This document shows positions 46,425 through 57,717 of a stretch of 64,000 bases of DNA, piece after piece. The notes beneath the pieces were generated by a model. That model had not been told where the DNA came from. It did no database searches and saw only the letters and a list, made by a program, of their open reading frames with translations. The first letter of the stretch is position 1, and every line of letters begins with the position of its first letter. Made by a program: the position numbers and the translations under genes. The stretch comes from Polytrichum commune (lineage: Eukaryota > Streptophyta > Polytrichopsida > Polytrichales > Polytrichaceae): contig OX485808.1 in NCBI GenBank assembly GCA_950295325.1, positions 11,348,501-11,412,500 of the forward strand, written 5' to 3'.

Positions 46425-47512
46425 ATGAACGGGGGAGAACCGACCGCTTATTACAAGATGAACCAGTTGAGGGCTGCTTCACACACGAGACTTAGAGCCC
46501 ATGACCAATTACACTTCAAGCACTCTCATTGGTGGAAAAGGCGGAGCCGGTCCAAGTTCACTTCAAACTACGCTTGAGGGACCAACGGAGTGTGTGAATG
46601 CAACATGGATGTAAAGTCTACACGGATTCCTACATGACATCAAATGGATCGTGTTTCATGGTCATTTGGATAACTTTCAAAAACCACCTCTTGGATGTAG
46701 GTCCAACACAAAACCGTCAGACTATAGCACTCCAAACGTTCACAACCGTTGATTTATTCTATTTTATCATGTGTGAGGGCCCACATGAAAACGAATTCAT
46801 TGACATAGCGTTCGGTTGAGGGCCCGTGACCACACTACATGATTTTGGAGGTCTGTTGGGACGACCTTTGGACACTTTCTTTTGGGCTCTCACAATTTCA
46901 TGGTCACAGCTCTTGGCTCGTGTGTGAAGTGGCCTTGAGTTTGAGAACTAACCGGTCGAAGTTCAAGACTTCCGGAAAAATTACCCATCGTTCTAGAGGA
47001 ATCTATGGAATATACCTCAACCCAATAAAGGAACACCGAAAGACCGCAACATGTAACCAACCGAACCGGTTGGGCTTGGAGACACTAGGATTTTGACCAA
47101 TCCGGACACTACTTCCGGCCCACCCATTTTGGGTGCCGGCTTAAGCCTTAACCAAGCAATTTGTCTCTAAGTTTGTATGCACTATTTACATGTGTATTTC
47201 CAAAGAGCCTGCAATAAATCTAGCTCTCTTTTTATGGGCTATGTCCACTATAGCGAAGCCGGGCCTGTGTTTAGGGATGTTTCCGGGCATGATCGGTCAT
47301 AACCCTAGAGTTTCCAAGTTCCACCGGTTGGTTACATGTTGTGGTCTTTATGGGTTTCCTTTATTAATTCGAAGGTATATTCCCATAGATTCCTCTAGAA
47401 TGATGGGTGATTTTCTGGAGGTCTTGAACTTATTTATAAGTTCGGTTAATTATTTTCTCGCACTCGACCGGTTCCTCATCCGTAACTAGTGGGTCGGTTC
47501 TCCCCGTTCATT
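46425..47512. mobile_element. R8 fold-back element (long inverted arms) interrupted by R4
   Basis: The left arm 46425-47105 (minus the R4 insert) and right arm 47265-47512 are inverted relatives of about 220-250 bp; both have CCAATGAACGGGG at the outer edge and an ACATGTAACC segment and GGTTGGGCTTGGAGA-type segment inward. The loop of about 160 bp is unique. Long arms with little between recall fold-back or Mutator-type elements, but no outer target duplication was found, so two independent arms in opposite directions remain possible. Confidence 0.6.
46472..46934 (-). mobile_element. R4 family DNA transposon nested in R8
   Basis: Ends GGCTGCTTCACACACGAG and the complement of GGCCACTTCACACACGAG. 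Flanks TTGAG at 46467-46471 and 46935-46939. The uninterrupted R8 arm at 14845-15085 reads CCGGTTGAGTTTG across this point, which is the empty site. Reversed relative to the other two R4 copies. Confidence 0.85.
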
Positions 47513-47577
47513 GGCTGGGCTACAAAAAGTATGTTGTTTTATGTAATTGGTGTGGGTGGGCAATCCATGTGGGGTGG

Positions 47578-47769
47578 AATTAGTGTGGCCCACATTCTTG
47601 TGTATGCCTTGGTTTAACGTTAGTAAATTTATAGTATTTGCCTTGCCTTGAATTTCCATCCAAACATGCTGATGAAAAAGCTCACACTAATATTTCACAG
47701 TGGACCACTTCAAGCTATAATTTTAAAAATGCTGTGGGTAATTGGGAAATAGTGTGGTCCACACTAATT
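47578..47769. repeat. Small inverted-repeat element (192 bp)
   Basis: AATTAGTGTGGCCCACA at the left and TGTGGTCCACACTAATT at the right are complementary with one mismatch. Single copy in the window; no clear target duplication. Confidence 0.45.
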
Positions 47770-47904
47770 AGACAAACGAGTGTACCAAATATGGTGTTGG
47801 GGCCACAAGCATCTTCACCAGAGCAAATTGCCTGTGCGTCAACTTATATGTTGCTGTAGTTCCATTGCCCCGCCCCCCCCTGGGAACGCTCTAATAACCA
47901 ACCT

Positions 47905-48286
47905 TAAGGTAGATGTGTGTTATTTGGATACTTTTCTCTCCACATCCACTTCTTGTAGGATATGGAAACACCGCACTTAGTGCGAGATGATCAACAAATC
48001 CACATTGTGGCCGTAGCCATTTGCCTTATAACGTTCGGAGTTCATACGAATATCTTGTGCATTATCAAAGTGGATGGGACCCCCGTGTTCATTAAGTGGT
48101 CATACAAGTTCCCTAATCATGTTACAGTTGAGCGTAGAATGGTGAGCACCGTTTTGAGCACGTAGTCCAATCTCTTCTAAGCATGTGACTTTTTGGCACA
48201 CGTTCTTAGATCCACACCTAACCACATACCACTCAAATTTAGGTGTCAAATAGTCTGTTGTGTTGGAATTAGGCGCGTCTACCTTA
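47905..48286 (+). mobile_element. R1 MITE family, full-length copy with both termini
   Basis: Best copy for defining the family: begins TAAGGTAGATGTG and ends CGTCTACCTTA, so the termini are inverted repeats of about 10 bp. 382 bp, non-coding. The flanks ACCAACCT and TCTCATGG do not match. Confidence 0.78.
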
Positions 48287-48424
48287 TCTCATGGAGTTTT
48301 TTTGTTGGTTGAATGAGCAATACATTCATATGCAATAACACCCCCCCCCCACTTAAAGAGTTCCCCTACATTTTCACCCTGCACTTAGGTTGACTTACAC
48401 GGGTGCCACAAACCCCCTTGGCCG

Positions 48425-48700
48425 GCGGAGAGAGGGGAATCATTGTATATATAGGAGCACACCTCTCATCCATCCAACATAAAAACTTGACCCCTTGTAG
48501 GTTTATTGCCGATCCATCTCAACCGTCCCCGACTACAGTAATTCGGGGTGATTAAAACTAACTACAGTGTCAAGGCAACTTAAAAAAGCCCCCCCCCTAC
48601 CACCGCGCCCATGGTTTCATGCAATTTTAGGCCTTTTCATGTCGGATGAACGAGAGGCACGCTCGTATACGATGATTCCTCTTCTCTCTCCTTGGCCGCT
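48425..48700. mobile_element. R9 family inverted-repeat element
   Basis: Left arm GGGGAATCATTGTATATAT then CACACCTCTCATCCATCCAA; right arm the complement of GAGGAATCATCGTATACGAG then CGTGCCTCTCGTTCATCC. Arms of about 55 bp, total about 275 bp. A poly-C run precedes it at 48341-48351. Confidence 0.68.
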
Positions 48701-48740
48701 TGCCACCAACTTCATACACCCTCCAAACATAGCTCGGGAA

Positions 48741-48764
48741 CCCTAAACCCTAAACCCTAAACTC
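48741..48764 (+). repeat. Telomere-like AACCCTA repeats
   Basis: Three consecutive AACCCTA units plus AAACT. Too short to be a relic telomere; could be a stray telo-box, but no gene follows. Confidence 0.7.
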
Positions 48765-49003
48765 ATCCGTTGGAGTGAAGGGGCTCTAGTTAAAAACAAA
48801 CCCCCTACAAGGCTGACAACCGGTTCATTCAAACTAGACTCCACCACACTAATTTGAAACCTGCGGTGCTATTCCCAAAGTGAAATCGCCTCAAAATGGC
48901 CGTTGATGGGCTAGACTATAATACAAACCACTACATTTTCACCTCCCCCATGGATGAGTTTGGTTAGCCCCTCCAAACATGGCAGGTCGTCTATTTACTC
49001 ACC

Positions 49004-49041
<38 letters not shown>
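49004..49041. repeat. (CAA)n microsatellite
   Basis: About 12 units. It opens a poly-Asn or poly-Gln reading frame that is not a gene. Confidence 0.95.
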
Positions 49042-49042
<1 letters not shown>

Positions 49043-49272
49043 TGATGGGGAGAGCAAGGGGGCATGACTGGAGGAGTACTAGTGCGATCCGAGGCCATGG
49101 ACTCCTTAAGAAACTAATAAGTGACATGGCTTGTGTCAGAGGGATTCGCGGGGATCCAGGCCGAATGTTATATGCTTCACAGTAGAGCCACCAACTTACA
49201 ACCACTCCGGGCCTGACTCCATCACCATTATGGCTTCACATTCCACTCAACTTGTTCCCATGTCGGAGGCAT

Positions 49273-49926
49273 TGTTCGGGAAGTTTTTGAAGCCTTAGTT
49301 GCTAATTGCCGGTAGTTGCTACGAAGGGTCGGATTTTTCCCAATTTACATCGGCAACAGCTGGTCTTTTGTAAAATCAACCGGCCAATTGCCTATATTTT
49401 CATATTTTCATTGGCCAATATCCGATTAAATGGAATTCATATCGGCACTAATTGTTTAAAAAATGTATGAAAAGTTATTAGAAATCATTTCTTAGTACAA
49501 AATCTTGAATAAGTGAAAAGAAAGGCATGTTCAAAACTTTAAATTTGAAGAGTTAATATCCTTGGCAGGAATTGAACCTAGCAATGCCTTCACCGTTTGA
49601 AGGCCAAGGGTCCCCCAATTCTTCATAGAAGCAATTGGATTTGGTCATGGAAAGGTTGCATAATTCAAAAAGTTTAAGGTTTAGGGTACTTCCTCAAGTG
49701 CATCATCATATGCCCAAGACAAATAGCGCTCTGGATGCTTCCGGCTGAAATCCAGTAACTCACAAGAAGAATCGGCTACATTTCCGGGACATTTTCTGGT
49801 CCATCGGCTAATTGCCGGAGGATTGAAATTACAGTCGGATTGCCATCCGATGGTTGGAAATTTGGACCGGCCATGAGGGGAAATCCATCGGCTGATAATG
49901 TACTAGCCATCGGTTTTCCCCGAACA
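49273..49926. mobile_element. Possible inverted-repeat element with TGTTCGGG ends
   Basis: TGTTCGGGAA at the left and TTCCCCGAACA at the right. The interior repeats CATCGGCTAATTGCCGG-type and GGCCAATTGCC-type segments. A tRNA-like promoter box lies inside at 49555-49610 (see findings). No matching target duplication, so only moderately supported. Confidence 0.4.
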
Positions 49927-49959
49927 TAGGTGAATGTTTACATGTCAATGGGTTTTTTG

Positions 49960-50400
49960 ATTTTCATAAGCATTGTCCTCTAAATCGGGGTCCCCAACCT
50001 TGGTTTAGTCTAATGGAACTTGGTTGGAATGAAAGAACAACAAATTTGGGAGGGGTGACTTTTTTCCACACTCTTTATGGGTGTTGTTATAGGCAAAATT
50101 TTGATTATTTATGCAACTTACAACAACATCCTTGATGTGTGTCATACATGATAGAACTTCACATTCCAATCAAACGTATGGGTCAAAATTTTACATGTAA
50201 ATGGGTGAAAACGACAAGATTTCTTTTTGTAAAGTCTGAGAGTGAAAAAATAAACTATCATGAACATTGTCCTCCATATTGGGTTTTTTGACCTTGATTT
50301 GATCTTATGGAACTTGGTTGGAACGGATTAACTACAAAATTGGGAATGGTGAGTTTTTGCCACACTCCTCATGGGTGTAGTTATAGACAAAATCTCTAAA
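49960..50400. repeat. Two-unit tandem duplication, period about 295 bp
   Basis: CATTGTCCTC, TTATGGAACTTGGTTGGAA, ACAAATTTGGGA, CCACACTC and TATAGGCAAAAT occur at 49967-50100 and again, diverged, at 50262-50395. Confidence 0.65.
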
Positions 50401-52134
50401 TGTTCCTTTGCTAACCGCATCCATTTATGTCAGTTTGTGAAGCTATGGAAGTTGAGATGATTGCCTCATGTAAATAGAGACTAAACTTTTGTGAGTGGGT
50501 TATGTGGAAATATTGTGAGTACATGTACTAGAGGGTGTCATAAAAGAACGTTAAATGTCTCTCATGTGCATCCAATCATTTTGTCCATTTTTGAGAGTTG
50601 AGAAAGGGTATCAACATCTATGTTTGCCAACACTAGCACTTAGTAGTGTCCACTTCAATCAAAAACATGTGGAAATTCAACTACTAATAAAGGCAAGAGG
50701 TACAAAGTATCAATAAAAGATGAACTTTTTCCAATGGCCATAACCAATGTGACTTCATCTCCCAATGTTCTTCCTCTACTAGGCTCACCAAGCACCTTGT
50801 CACCCATGAATGTTTTTTGATAACGAGTAGGCGTGGTGGCACCTACAATGATTGCATGGACCATGTTGGGTAACACTAGCACAACATGGTGGAGAATGGA
50901 ACCCATACCCCTTGCAAGGTGGGTAGAAGTCCCAATCACTCCAACTATTGGCTTGATGTTCAATAGTTGACATGAGATTTTAAGGTAAACAAGCTTACAT
51001 AATGATCACTTCCACCTTTTTGGCATGTGTAGGGATCCTAGAACAAAGTGAATATTAGCACAAGCACGTTAAAATTCAAATAAGGAACACAAGCTTTTAA
51101 TCTAACTATGTTTGGAGCCAAAATAAACATTTTGTAAATTCTTGGAGTGCTACTTGTAGATTTTGTTATAAACCTCTAAACTAAAACATCTCTTACTATT
51201 TGCATTCTAGATTTGAATATGTATGTATACATGCGTTAGGAACGACTTAAAGACTATATTGTATATTTGTATTTTAGTATGACCCACACTATTCACTGTT
51301 AGCCTCACGTAAATGACCTTGCAATCATTGGGTGACAACTAGAGAAATCGACACAAGATGATGCTTCCTAATGCAGGACAAGTCATGAAGACCGCCCTAC
51401 TCACTAACGTGGCACATCAATTTTTATACCACACTCAATCGGGCTCTATAGTGCAGTAGTTAGATAAGGCTTGTCTACTTTCGATCTTAAAAGGCCCTCA
51501 GAGGACCTTTTGGAGATTGCGAGTGGGTTCATTGTGGAATATGTTGGCGAGTACATGTACTACTACTAAAGTACTTTGCACATACAAACAATTACTTGAA
51601 CACAGGATCTAGGGCAAGCCAACTGTCAGTTGTTGTTGTGCAATACAAGGTATGTAAATTTAAGTTAGGAGACCTCTGAGTGGGCGTTTTTGAAGTTGAT
51701 TGTCTTTGAGGGTGACAACCTTGAGTCATGAGGGGGATCAAACACATTCAAAACTCTATGTGGGGTCCACCAAACTCCATTTTGAACCAAGGTAAAAGAA
51801 TTTTGGCCTTGACCTATGTCTAATCTTGGGTAGCTTAGATTCAAGGTTGGCCCCTTTTCTGGGGGGGGGGGATAGAATTGTTCATTTTCAACTCCGACTT
51901 GAAACCTAGGTTTTGCAAGGCTATGTAATGTCCAACCATTAGATAGATAGAAACTCTGGTCCCTTTTTAGCAAGGGGCCGGCGTGAATTAAGTGTCCGTT
52001 TGTAATGTCAATGACCCGATGCCCACCGGACAAGGGGACTTCCAACCATTACCTATTATGAAACTCTAGGTTCATTAAGTTGGTTGCCAATATATGGGTC
52101 ACTAATTTGAGCATGTGGAATTGGTGGAATGCAC
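50401..52134. other. Intergenic, nothing recognised
   Basis: Frames of about 100-126 codons at 50655-50963 and 51665-52045 (both minus) match no family I know and have no gene-like context. G-run near 51860-51869. Confidence 0.4.
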
Positions 52135-52478
52135 TAAGGTAGATGTGCCTAATTCAATTCCTTATCTCAATCAAACACCTATATTTGAGTGGTACATGAC
52201 AAGGTGTGGTTGCAAAAACAAACATCCAAAATACATGTGTTTAAAGAAGACCGGATTGCGTGTTCAATATTCGACACAATTGAAAAGGACACGGAGGGGG
52301 GGGGGAGTTCCTATACAACCATTTAACAAGCATGGAACTCTTGACTTTGATGATGATAAGATATTCATACAAGCTCCAAAAACTACGAGGAAAGTGGCTA
52401 CAACCTCAATGCGTTGGATTTGCTAACCGTGTCATCCTCCTAATCGCGTGTTTCATATCCTAGGAGAAGTGGGCTAGT

Positions 52479-52510
<32 letters not shown>

Positions 52511-52532
52511 ACCCATTGAAGACCCATGTATG
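52135..52532 (-). mobile_element. R1 MITE family reversed copy containing a G29 run
   Basis: Starts TAAGGTAGATGTGCCTAATT and ends near CATTGAAGACCCATGTATG. Its pyrimidine tract (reverse sense) has become 29 consecutive G at 52479-52507. Confidence 0.7.
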
Positions 52533-52864
52533 TCCCATAGATTCGGTCTAAAAAAGCATGCGAATAGCCCATTATTTAGTCCTTGGTTCATGGCTTTTGA
52601 TGTCTCGGGGCGACCTCCGTTGGCCCCGGACCGAACAATGGTATGAGTTGGGAATCCATGAGTGGCCCGTTTTGCTCGCTTGGGTTTTACCGTGGGCCAA
52701 TGGAGACCCAGGCTTAGCTTAGGCCTTGGTCCATGATTGGCTCGGCCACTGCTTGTGGGTGGACGCCAACTGGCACAGCCTCACTTATTTTTCGTCACTT
52801 GGGGAGCCCGGTTGCGGCCAAGTCCCAGTGGCCCAACAAGTACTCCAAATTATTGAGTCAAAAG

Positions 52865-52894
<30 letters not shown>
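52865..52894. repeat. C30 homopolymer
   Basis: Thirty consecutive C followed by GAACCCAGGGCCCAGCCC. Lies 357 bp beyond the G29 run and is complementary to it. Confidence 0.95.
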
Positions 52895-52895
<1 letters not shown>

Positions 52896-52924
52896 AACCC
52901 AGGGCCCAGCCCAGCCCAGCCCAA

Positions 52925-53160
52925 GCAATGAACGGGCAGAACCAACCAACCGCCCGCCCGCTTACTTAGACATGAACCTGTTGAAGAACAACGCCCAAGA
53001 CTTCAGGAAAGTTACCGATCATTTCTAGGGCATACATTTCTACTTAATAAAGAGAGAAACCAAACAAAAAAAAACTGAAAGATCACAACATCATATAACC
53101 AACACAGTTGGGCTTGGAAACACTACGATTTTGCCCGATTGTGCTCAAGAATCTCCCCCG
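52925..53160 (+). repeat. R8 family arm
   Basis: CAATGAACGGGCAGAACC at the left, ACTTCAGGAAAGTTACCGATC in the middle (diverged), CACAGTTGGGCTTGGAAAC at the right. A reversed arm at 54590-54795 may be its partner with two R9 elements between. Confidence 0.6.
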
Positions 53161-53164
53161 GACT

Positions 53165-53405
53165 GAAGAGAAAGAATTATCGTATACGATCATACCTCTC
53201 ATCCATCCAACATAAAAACTTGACAGCCTCCCCTCCCTCCGTTTTATGAGTTTGTTGCCGATTCATCTAGACTAATTCAGGGTCTTTAAAACTAATTTGG
53301 ATGTCAAATCTACTTGAAAAGCGACCTCCTGCCGGATGCACACTATTTCAAGAAGTTTTAATGTTGGATGGATGATAGGGGCGCTTGTATACAGTATTTC
53401 CGTCA
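53165..53405. mobile_element. R9 family inverted-repeat element
   Basis: ATTATCGTATACGATCATAC and CTCTCATCCATCCAACAT at the left, TTGGATGGATGATAGGG then GCTTGTATACAG at the right. Directly follows an R8 arm. Confidence 0.65.
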
Positions 53406-53679
53406 CTCGGCAAGCAAGCAAGGTAATTCGGGCACGGGTAGGTAAGGGGAAAAAAATTCCTTGCAATGCAATTCAATTCAATTCAAAGCTGGTCGGCCTG
53501 CAGGCGAGTCGGTTAACTTATTGATTATTGGGTCAGGGCCACGCTCAAGAGGCCTGGCAGATAAAGGGTGGGCTACACATGGACGACCACTGCCAGCATG
53601 GCACATGTGGTTTTTCGGCAGCCAGCCGCTATTAGTTTTGGATGAAACAGTGGTTGCCACTTCCAGGCAGATGTACGGG

Positions 53680-53937
53680 AAAGAGAGGGATGTATAAATC
53701 ATTCATCCAACATCAAAAAAGAAGCAACTCTGAAAATAGCATGCTGCCCGGAGAAAATGTTACTATTTATAGTTCATTGGACACCGAAATCAGTTTTAAG
53801 GCCACAGAATAGTAGTCCAAGGCCAAGGCCAAGGCAGCTGAGATGAAACGGCCGCATTGAACCTATAATTAAGGAGGTCAAGTTTTTATGTTGGATGGGC
53901 GAGAGGTATATGTTCATATGCGATAGTTCTCCTCTCG
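53680..53937. mobile_element. R9 family inverted-repeat element, diverged
   Basis: AAATCATTCATCCAACATC at the left, GTTGGATGGGCGAGAGG and CATATGCGATAG at the right. Confidence 0.55.
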
Positions 53938-54589
53938 TTCTAATGCATGGAATGTATATTGTTATTCATAAGCACGTGCTCATTACCCTAAACATCTGGT
54001 GTAGTGTGGCTGTAATTCATTGTCAACCCATGTTGGTTGTCGCCATGATTTTGTGTGCTGCACCGGTACCACCTATTAGTGTGGAGTATCATTTGGAGTT
54101 ACGATTTGTTATAACTTCATGCTTTTCAGAATAAAATAATGTTTTGTGCATTTGGATATTCTCAATACAAAAAAAATGTTTTAAAAAACTGCAACTGGTG
54201 GTAACCCACGCTAAAAGGTGACACCGGTTTACATGATGAGTCACGAAGGCCGCTCATTATCAACATGGCACAACTAAAGCAGATGTTTAACATTCTAGTT
54301 CCAGTAACCCACCAACGAGAATAGATAAATAGGTAAATAAATGAATGAATGGAAAATTTAGATGTGCCGGTGAAGAAACCTGTAGTTGGTATATGGTCAA
54401 CCCCGTAAAGACTGCCGATTCATATGAGCGAGCGAGTCAAAGCACAGAGTGAGAGAATCATAGTGGACAAACGCAACTGGAAATTAAACCAAACAGTGTC
54501 GCAACAGAAGGGCATGTTGGTAACTGTGTCGCGGAAATCCAAGCAAAACACCCAACTCTCTCGATTCCCGTGAATCACCCCAACACAGT

Positions 54590-54795
54590 GACTGGGGAGA
54601 TTTTTGGGCATAAATCGGTCAAAATTCTATTGTTTCACAAGTTCAACCGGCAACATGTTGAGGTATATTGCCGAAGTTCCTCTAAAGTGATGGGTAATTT
54701 TCCTGAAGTCTCGAGCTTCAACCGATTGTTCCTCAAACTCCACCAGTTCATCTGTAACTAGCGGTCGGTTCTCCCTGTTCATTGCCTGCACATGA
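54590..54795 (-). repeat. R8 family arm, reversed
   Basis: CTGGGGAGATTTTTGGGC, TGATGGGTAATTTTCCTG, GTCGGTTCTCCCTGTTCATTG in family order. Outer edge points right, as expected for the right arm of a fold-back pair with 52925-53160. Confidence 0.6.
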
Positions 54796-56351
54796 TGAGG
54801 ACATGCAGGAATCGCACCCATATTCCCACACGAGATTCTGAGTGAAGCATGTGGGACAGATACTTTTAATGACATATACCAACTATGTCATTAACCGATT
54901 TGCTGCTGTAGTTTCAAGAATGGCCAACAACAACGATCGAGAGGGAATTTGGGGTGTGATTCGCTTGAGAAAGTTGAAGTCCAAGTGGGGGAGAAATGAT
55001 GCAACTGGAAAACTAGGTAAACAGCGGGAGGAGGGACGTGTTGGGATCTGTGTCGGGGTCACGAGATCGACCCCGACTTGGGATGATTCCCACATGCATA
55101 CTGTCCAGAAACACGAGAACATCGTAACAGGAACACCCATCCCACACAAGATTACTTAATAAACGAGTCGCCAAAAGGTTCGCGAGAGCTAGTCTTGTAC
55201 TCTGGGCCCACAACAAATTAAGAACTCATCAGCAGCCGAGCATAAGTTGCACGCAGTGAATGATTAAAATAAGCATCACGATTCTCTCTCGAGTTCCAAT
55301 GTGCAAATTCAAATAAGCACCTCGATGCTCAAGTTCTAACCTCACCTTGTGGACGGTGTTGATGACTGATGACTAACACAAGACCAAATGTACTCAAAAT
55401 AACTTCCTGTTCCCAGACTGATCAACTGGTGAACTGGAGAAGCAGGCTGGGACTCTCACAAAGCTATGAATGAGAAGATCTCATAGCGTCTCAAGTTCCA
55501 ATGTGCAAACTCAAATAAACATCATGATTGTCAAGTTCCAACCTAGGATTCGGACGATGACAATGACGATGACTAACACAAGACCAACAAATAAGCATCA
55601 CAATGCTCTCAAGTTCCAGTGTGCATCAAATAAGCATCACAATTCTCAAATTTCGAACCTCGCATTCAGACAGCAATCACGAGTCCAATGTACTCAAAAG
55701 ACTTACATTCCCAGTCTGATCAACCGGTGATACAGACTGGGACTCCCACAAAGCTATGGAGAAGAAGATGTTGATCATAAGCATGATGGAGAATTGAGCA
55801 AAGTGTATGTATGATGGAGAAGGGAAAAAAATGTGAGACCCAAAATCAGGAATTTGAATTGATGTTGGAGTCTGCGGTGAAGTGGCGGTGATCAGAGCAA
55901 CTACTGTACCATAAATCTACAAATTTGAGCAGCGTAATTTTCACTACAAATGAGTCGTGCTGATCAAGACCACCCACATTGCTATTGCTGCTGCTGCTTG
56001 CTAAACCTAAGGAGGCAAAATGCATCTCAACAAGAGGAATTAAAAAGGGGTTTGGAAATTGGAATGAGTTGTTGATATTGGAAATTTGCAAGCGGGCATG
56101 CATCATCGTCGGATGCCTAATTTAAATGCTCCTCGATTTGAATGGTGTCTTCCCTCGAATGAGTGACAATTTCGTCATTGTCGCTGTGTCTCTTTTACTC
56201 TCTACTACTGTTGTCGTCTCCCATGTACAAGTCTGTCTGTGTGCAAAAGGGGTGCCCCCCAAAAAATGCCGTCGATGATGTTCTCGAGATCACAATATGA
56301 AGGATCGTCATAATCCTCGACTCCACCACCTGTCTGTCTGTCTGCTGTTCA
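54796..56351. other. 3' flank of the GATA gene with local duplications
   Basis: CAAGTTCCAATGTGCAAA recurs near 55292, 55491 and (variant) 55601; GACTAACACAAGACCAA near 55371 and 55573; TGATCAAC(T/C)GGTGA near 55420 and 55716. So 55288-55760 is a shuffled tandem duplication. The GATA 3' UTR should start at 56351 and go left. No other gene. Confidence 0.5.
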
Positions 56352-57665
56352 TCACGGGTTTACAAGTCCCCTGTCCCTGTTGATACTATGTTCCTCTTCT
56401 ACACCAAAGCAATTTTGGGCAAACTCCACACCAGCGAAATTCGGCAGCAGATCAGTGGGCTTCGAGAAGCAATTTTGCAAGTCGAGGCTTGGAAATTCCA
56501 CCACCGCATTACTAACACCCCCACATTGGTGTTGATGATGATGTTGTTGCTGCTGCTGGGGGGTTATGTGAGTTTGATGAGTTTGCATGTTGTGAGATGA
56601 TGGTGGTGATGGTGATGGTGATGGTGATGGTGATGGAGATGGAGATGGAGATGGTTGTTGACGCATCATTTCTCTATCCCTTCGCATCTCCAGCACTTTC
56701 TTATGTGAATGCGAATGCTTAGCTGCAACATAGGTCGGTGACCCCGCAGGTCGATACTCAGGAAGCAACCTCCCAGACTTGAACCTCACACCACAAGCAT
56801 TACAAAGGGTTTTAGGACCCATGGGTCCGGTTCGCCATTGAGGAGTCCTCTGAGTCTGACAATGCATGCAACGCCATGGCTGGGTTATGTCTTGGTTCTT
56901 CTTCTTCGACTTGCTGCTGCTGTTACTCACATTCTGATGATGGCTGTTCTGATGGTTGCTGCTTTGGTGGTTGTTATGTGTGGTTTTGCACCGTTTTGAG
57001 CTTTGAGAGTTTTCCTCGCCATCTTGGTCCTCTAATCCGCTATTGCTGTCACCAGAGGCACCTGGCGATGGTGAGAAGGACATGGAAGCATATGAAGATT
57101 CGGGTCCCATCATAGACTCGAAGCTGGTAACTGAAGAGCTTGTAGACAGAATGCGAGATGTCCAAGTGCGTGCACCGGTGCGTGACCTTTTGCTTCTTGC
57201 CCTTCCAGGTACAATGGAGTATCCGCAGTCATGGCTGGTTGTGAGCTCCGATGATGTTGCACTATTCTCCAGGACAGACACGGGGCTGGACTTGTGGTAT
57301 AAGTCATCCTCCTCTTCTTCTTCTTTGTCTCCCTTGCCTCCGCCAAAGGCTTTGGTCATCGAGTTGGCCATGTCGATGATGCAAGAGGTTGTTGTTGTTT
57401 CTGCTGCTGTAACTGCGAAGCATGTCTCTTCGCATGGGTAGAGCGTCTGAGTGTCGCCCATTGTGAAAGAGTCCTCCACGAAACTGGAGAGCCATTCCAG
57501 GTCCGCAAGGTCGTCACACTGTGAATAAGAAACACATGGAAATGGCAGTCAGCTTCCTCTTCTTCTTCTTCGTCTTCTTCCCCACTCCTCAATAAGCTCC
57601 GAAACACGAACTCGTTATAGCTAATTGTCCACCAAGCGACATTACCAAATTATTTGGCGAGGCTC

Positions 57666-57717
<52 letters not shown>

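Noticed and set aside
48741-48764. Relic telomere
   Set aside because: Only three AACCCTA units; too short to infer a chromosome fusion.
51665-52045. 126-codon minus-strand frame
   Set aside because: No recognisable protein, contains a G-run and lies in repeat-rich DNA.
52726-53028. Poly-proline frames across the C30 run
   Set aside because: Produced by the homopolymer; the rest of the frame crosses an R8 repeat arm.
57043-57441. Antisense frame of 132 codons opposite GATA exon 2
   Set aside because: It mirrors the GATA coding sequence, which has clear family conservation on the other strand.
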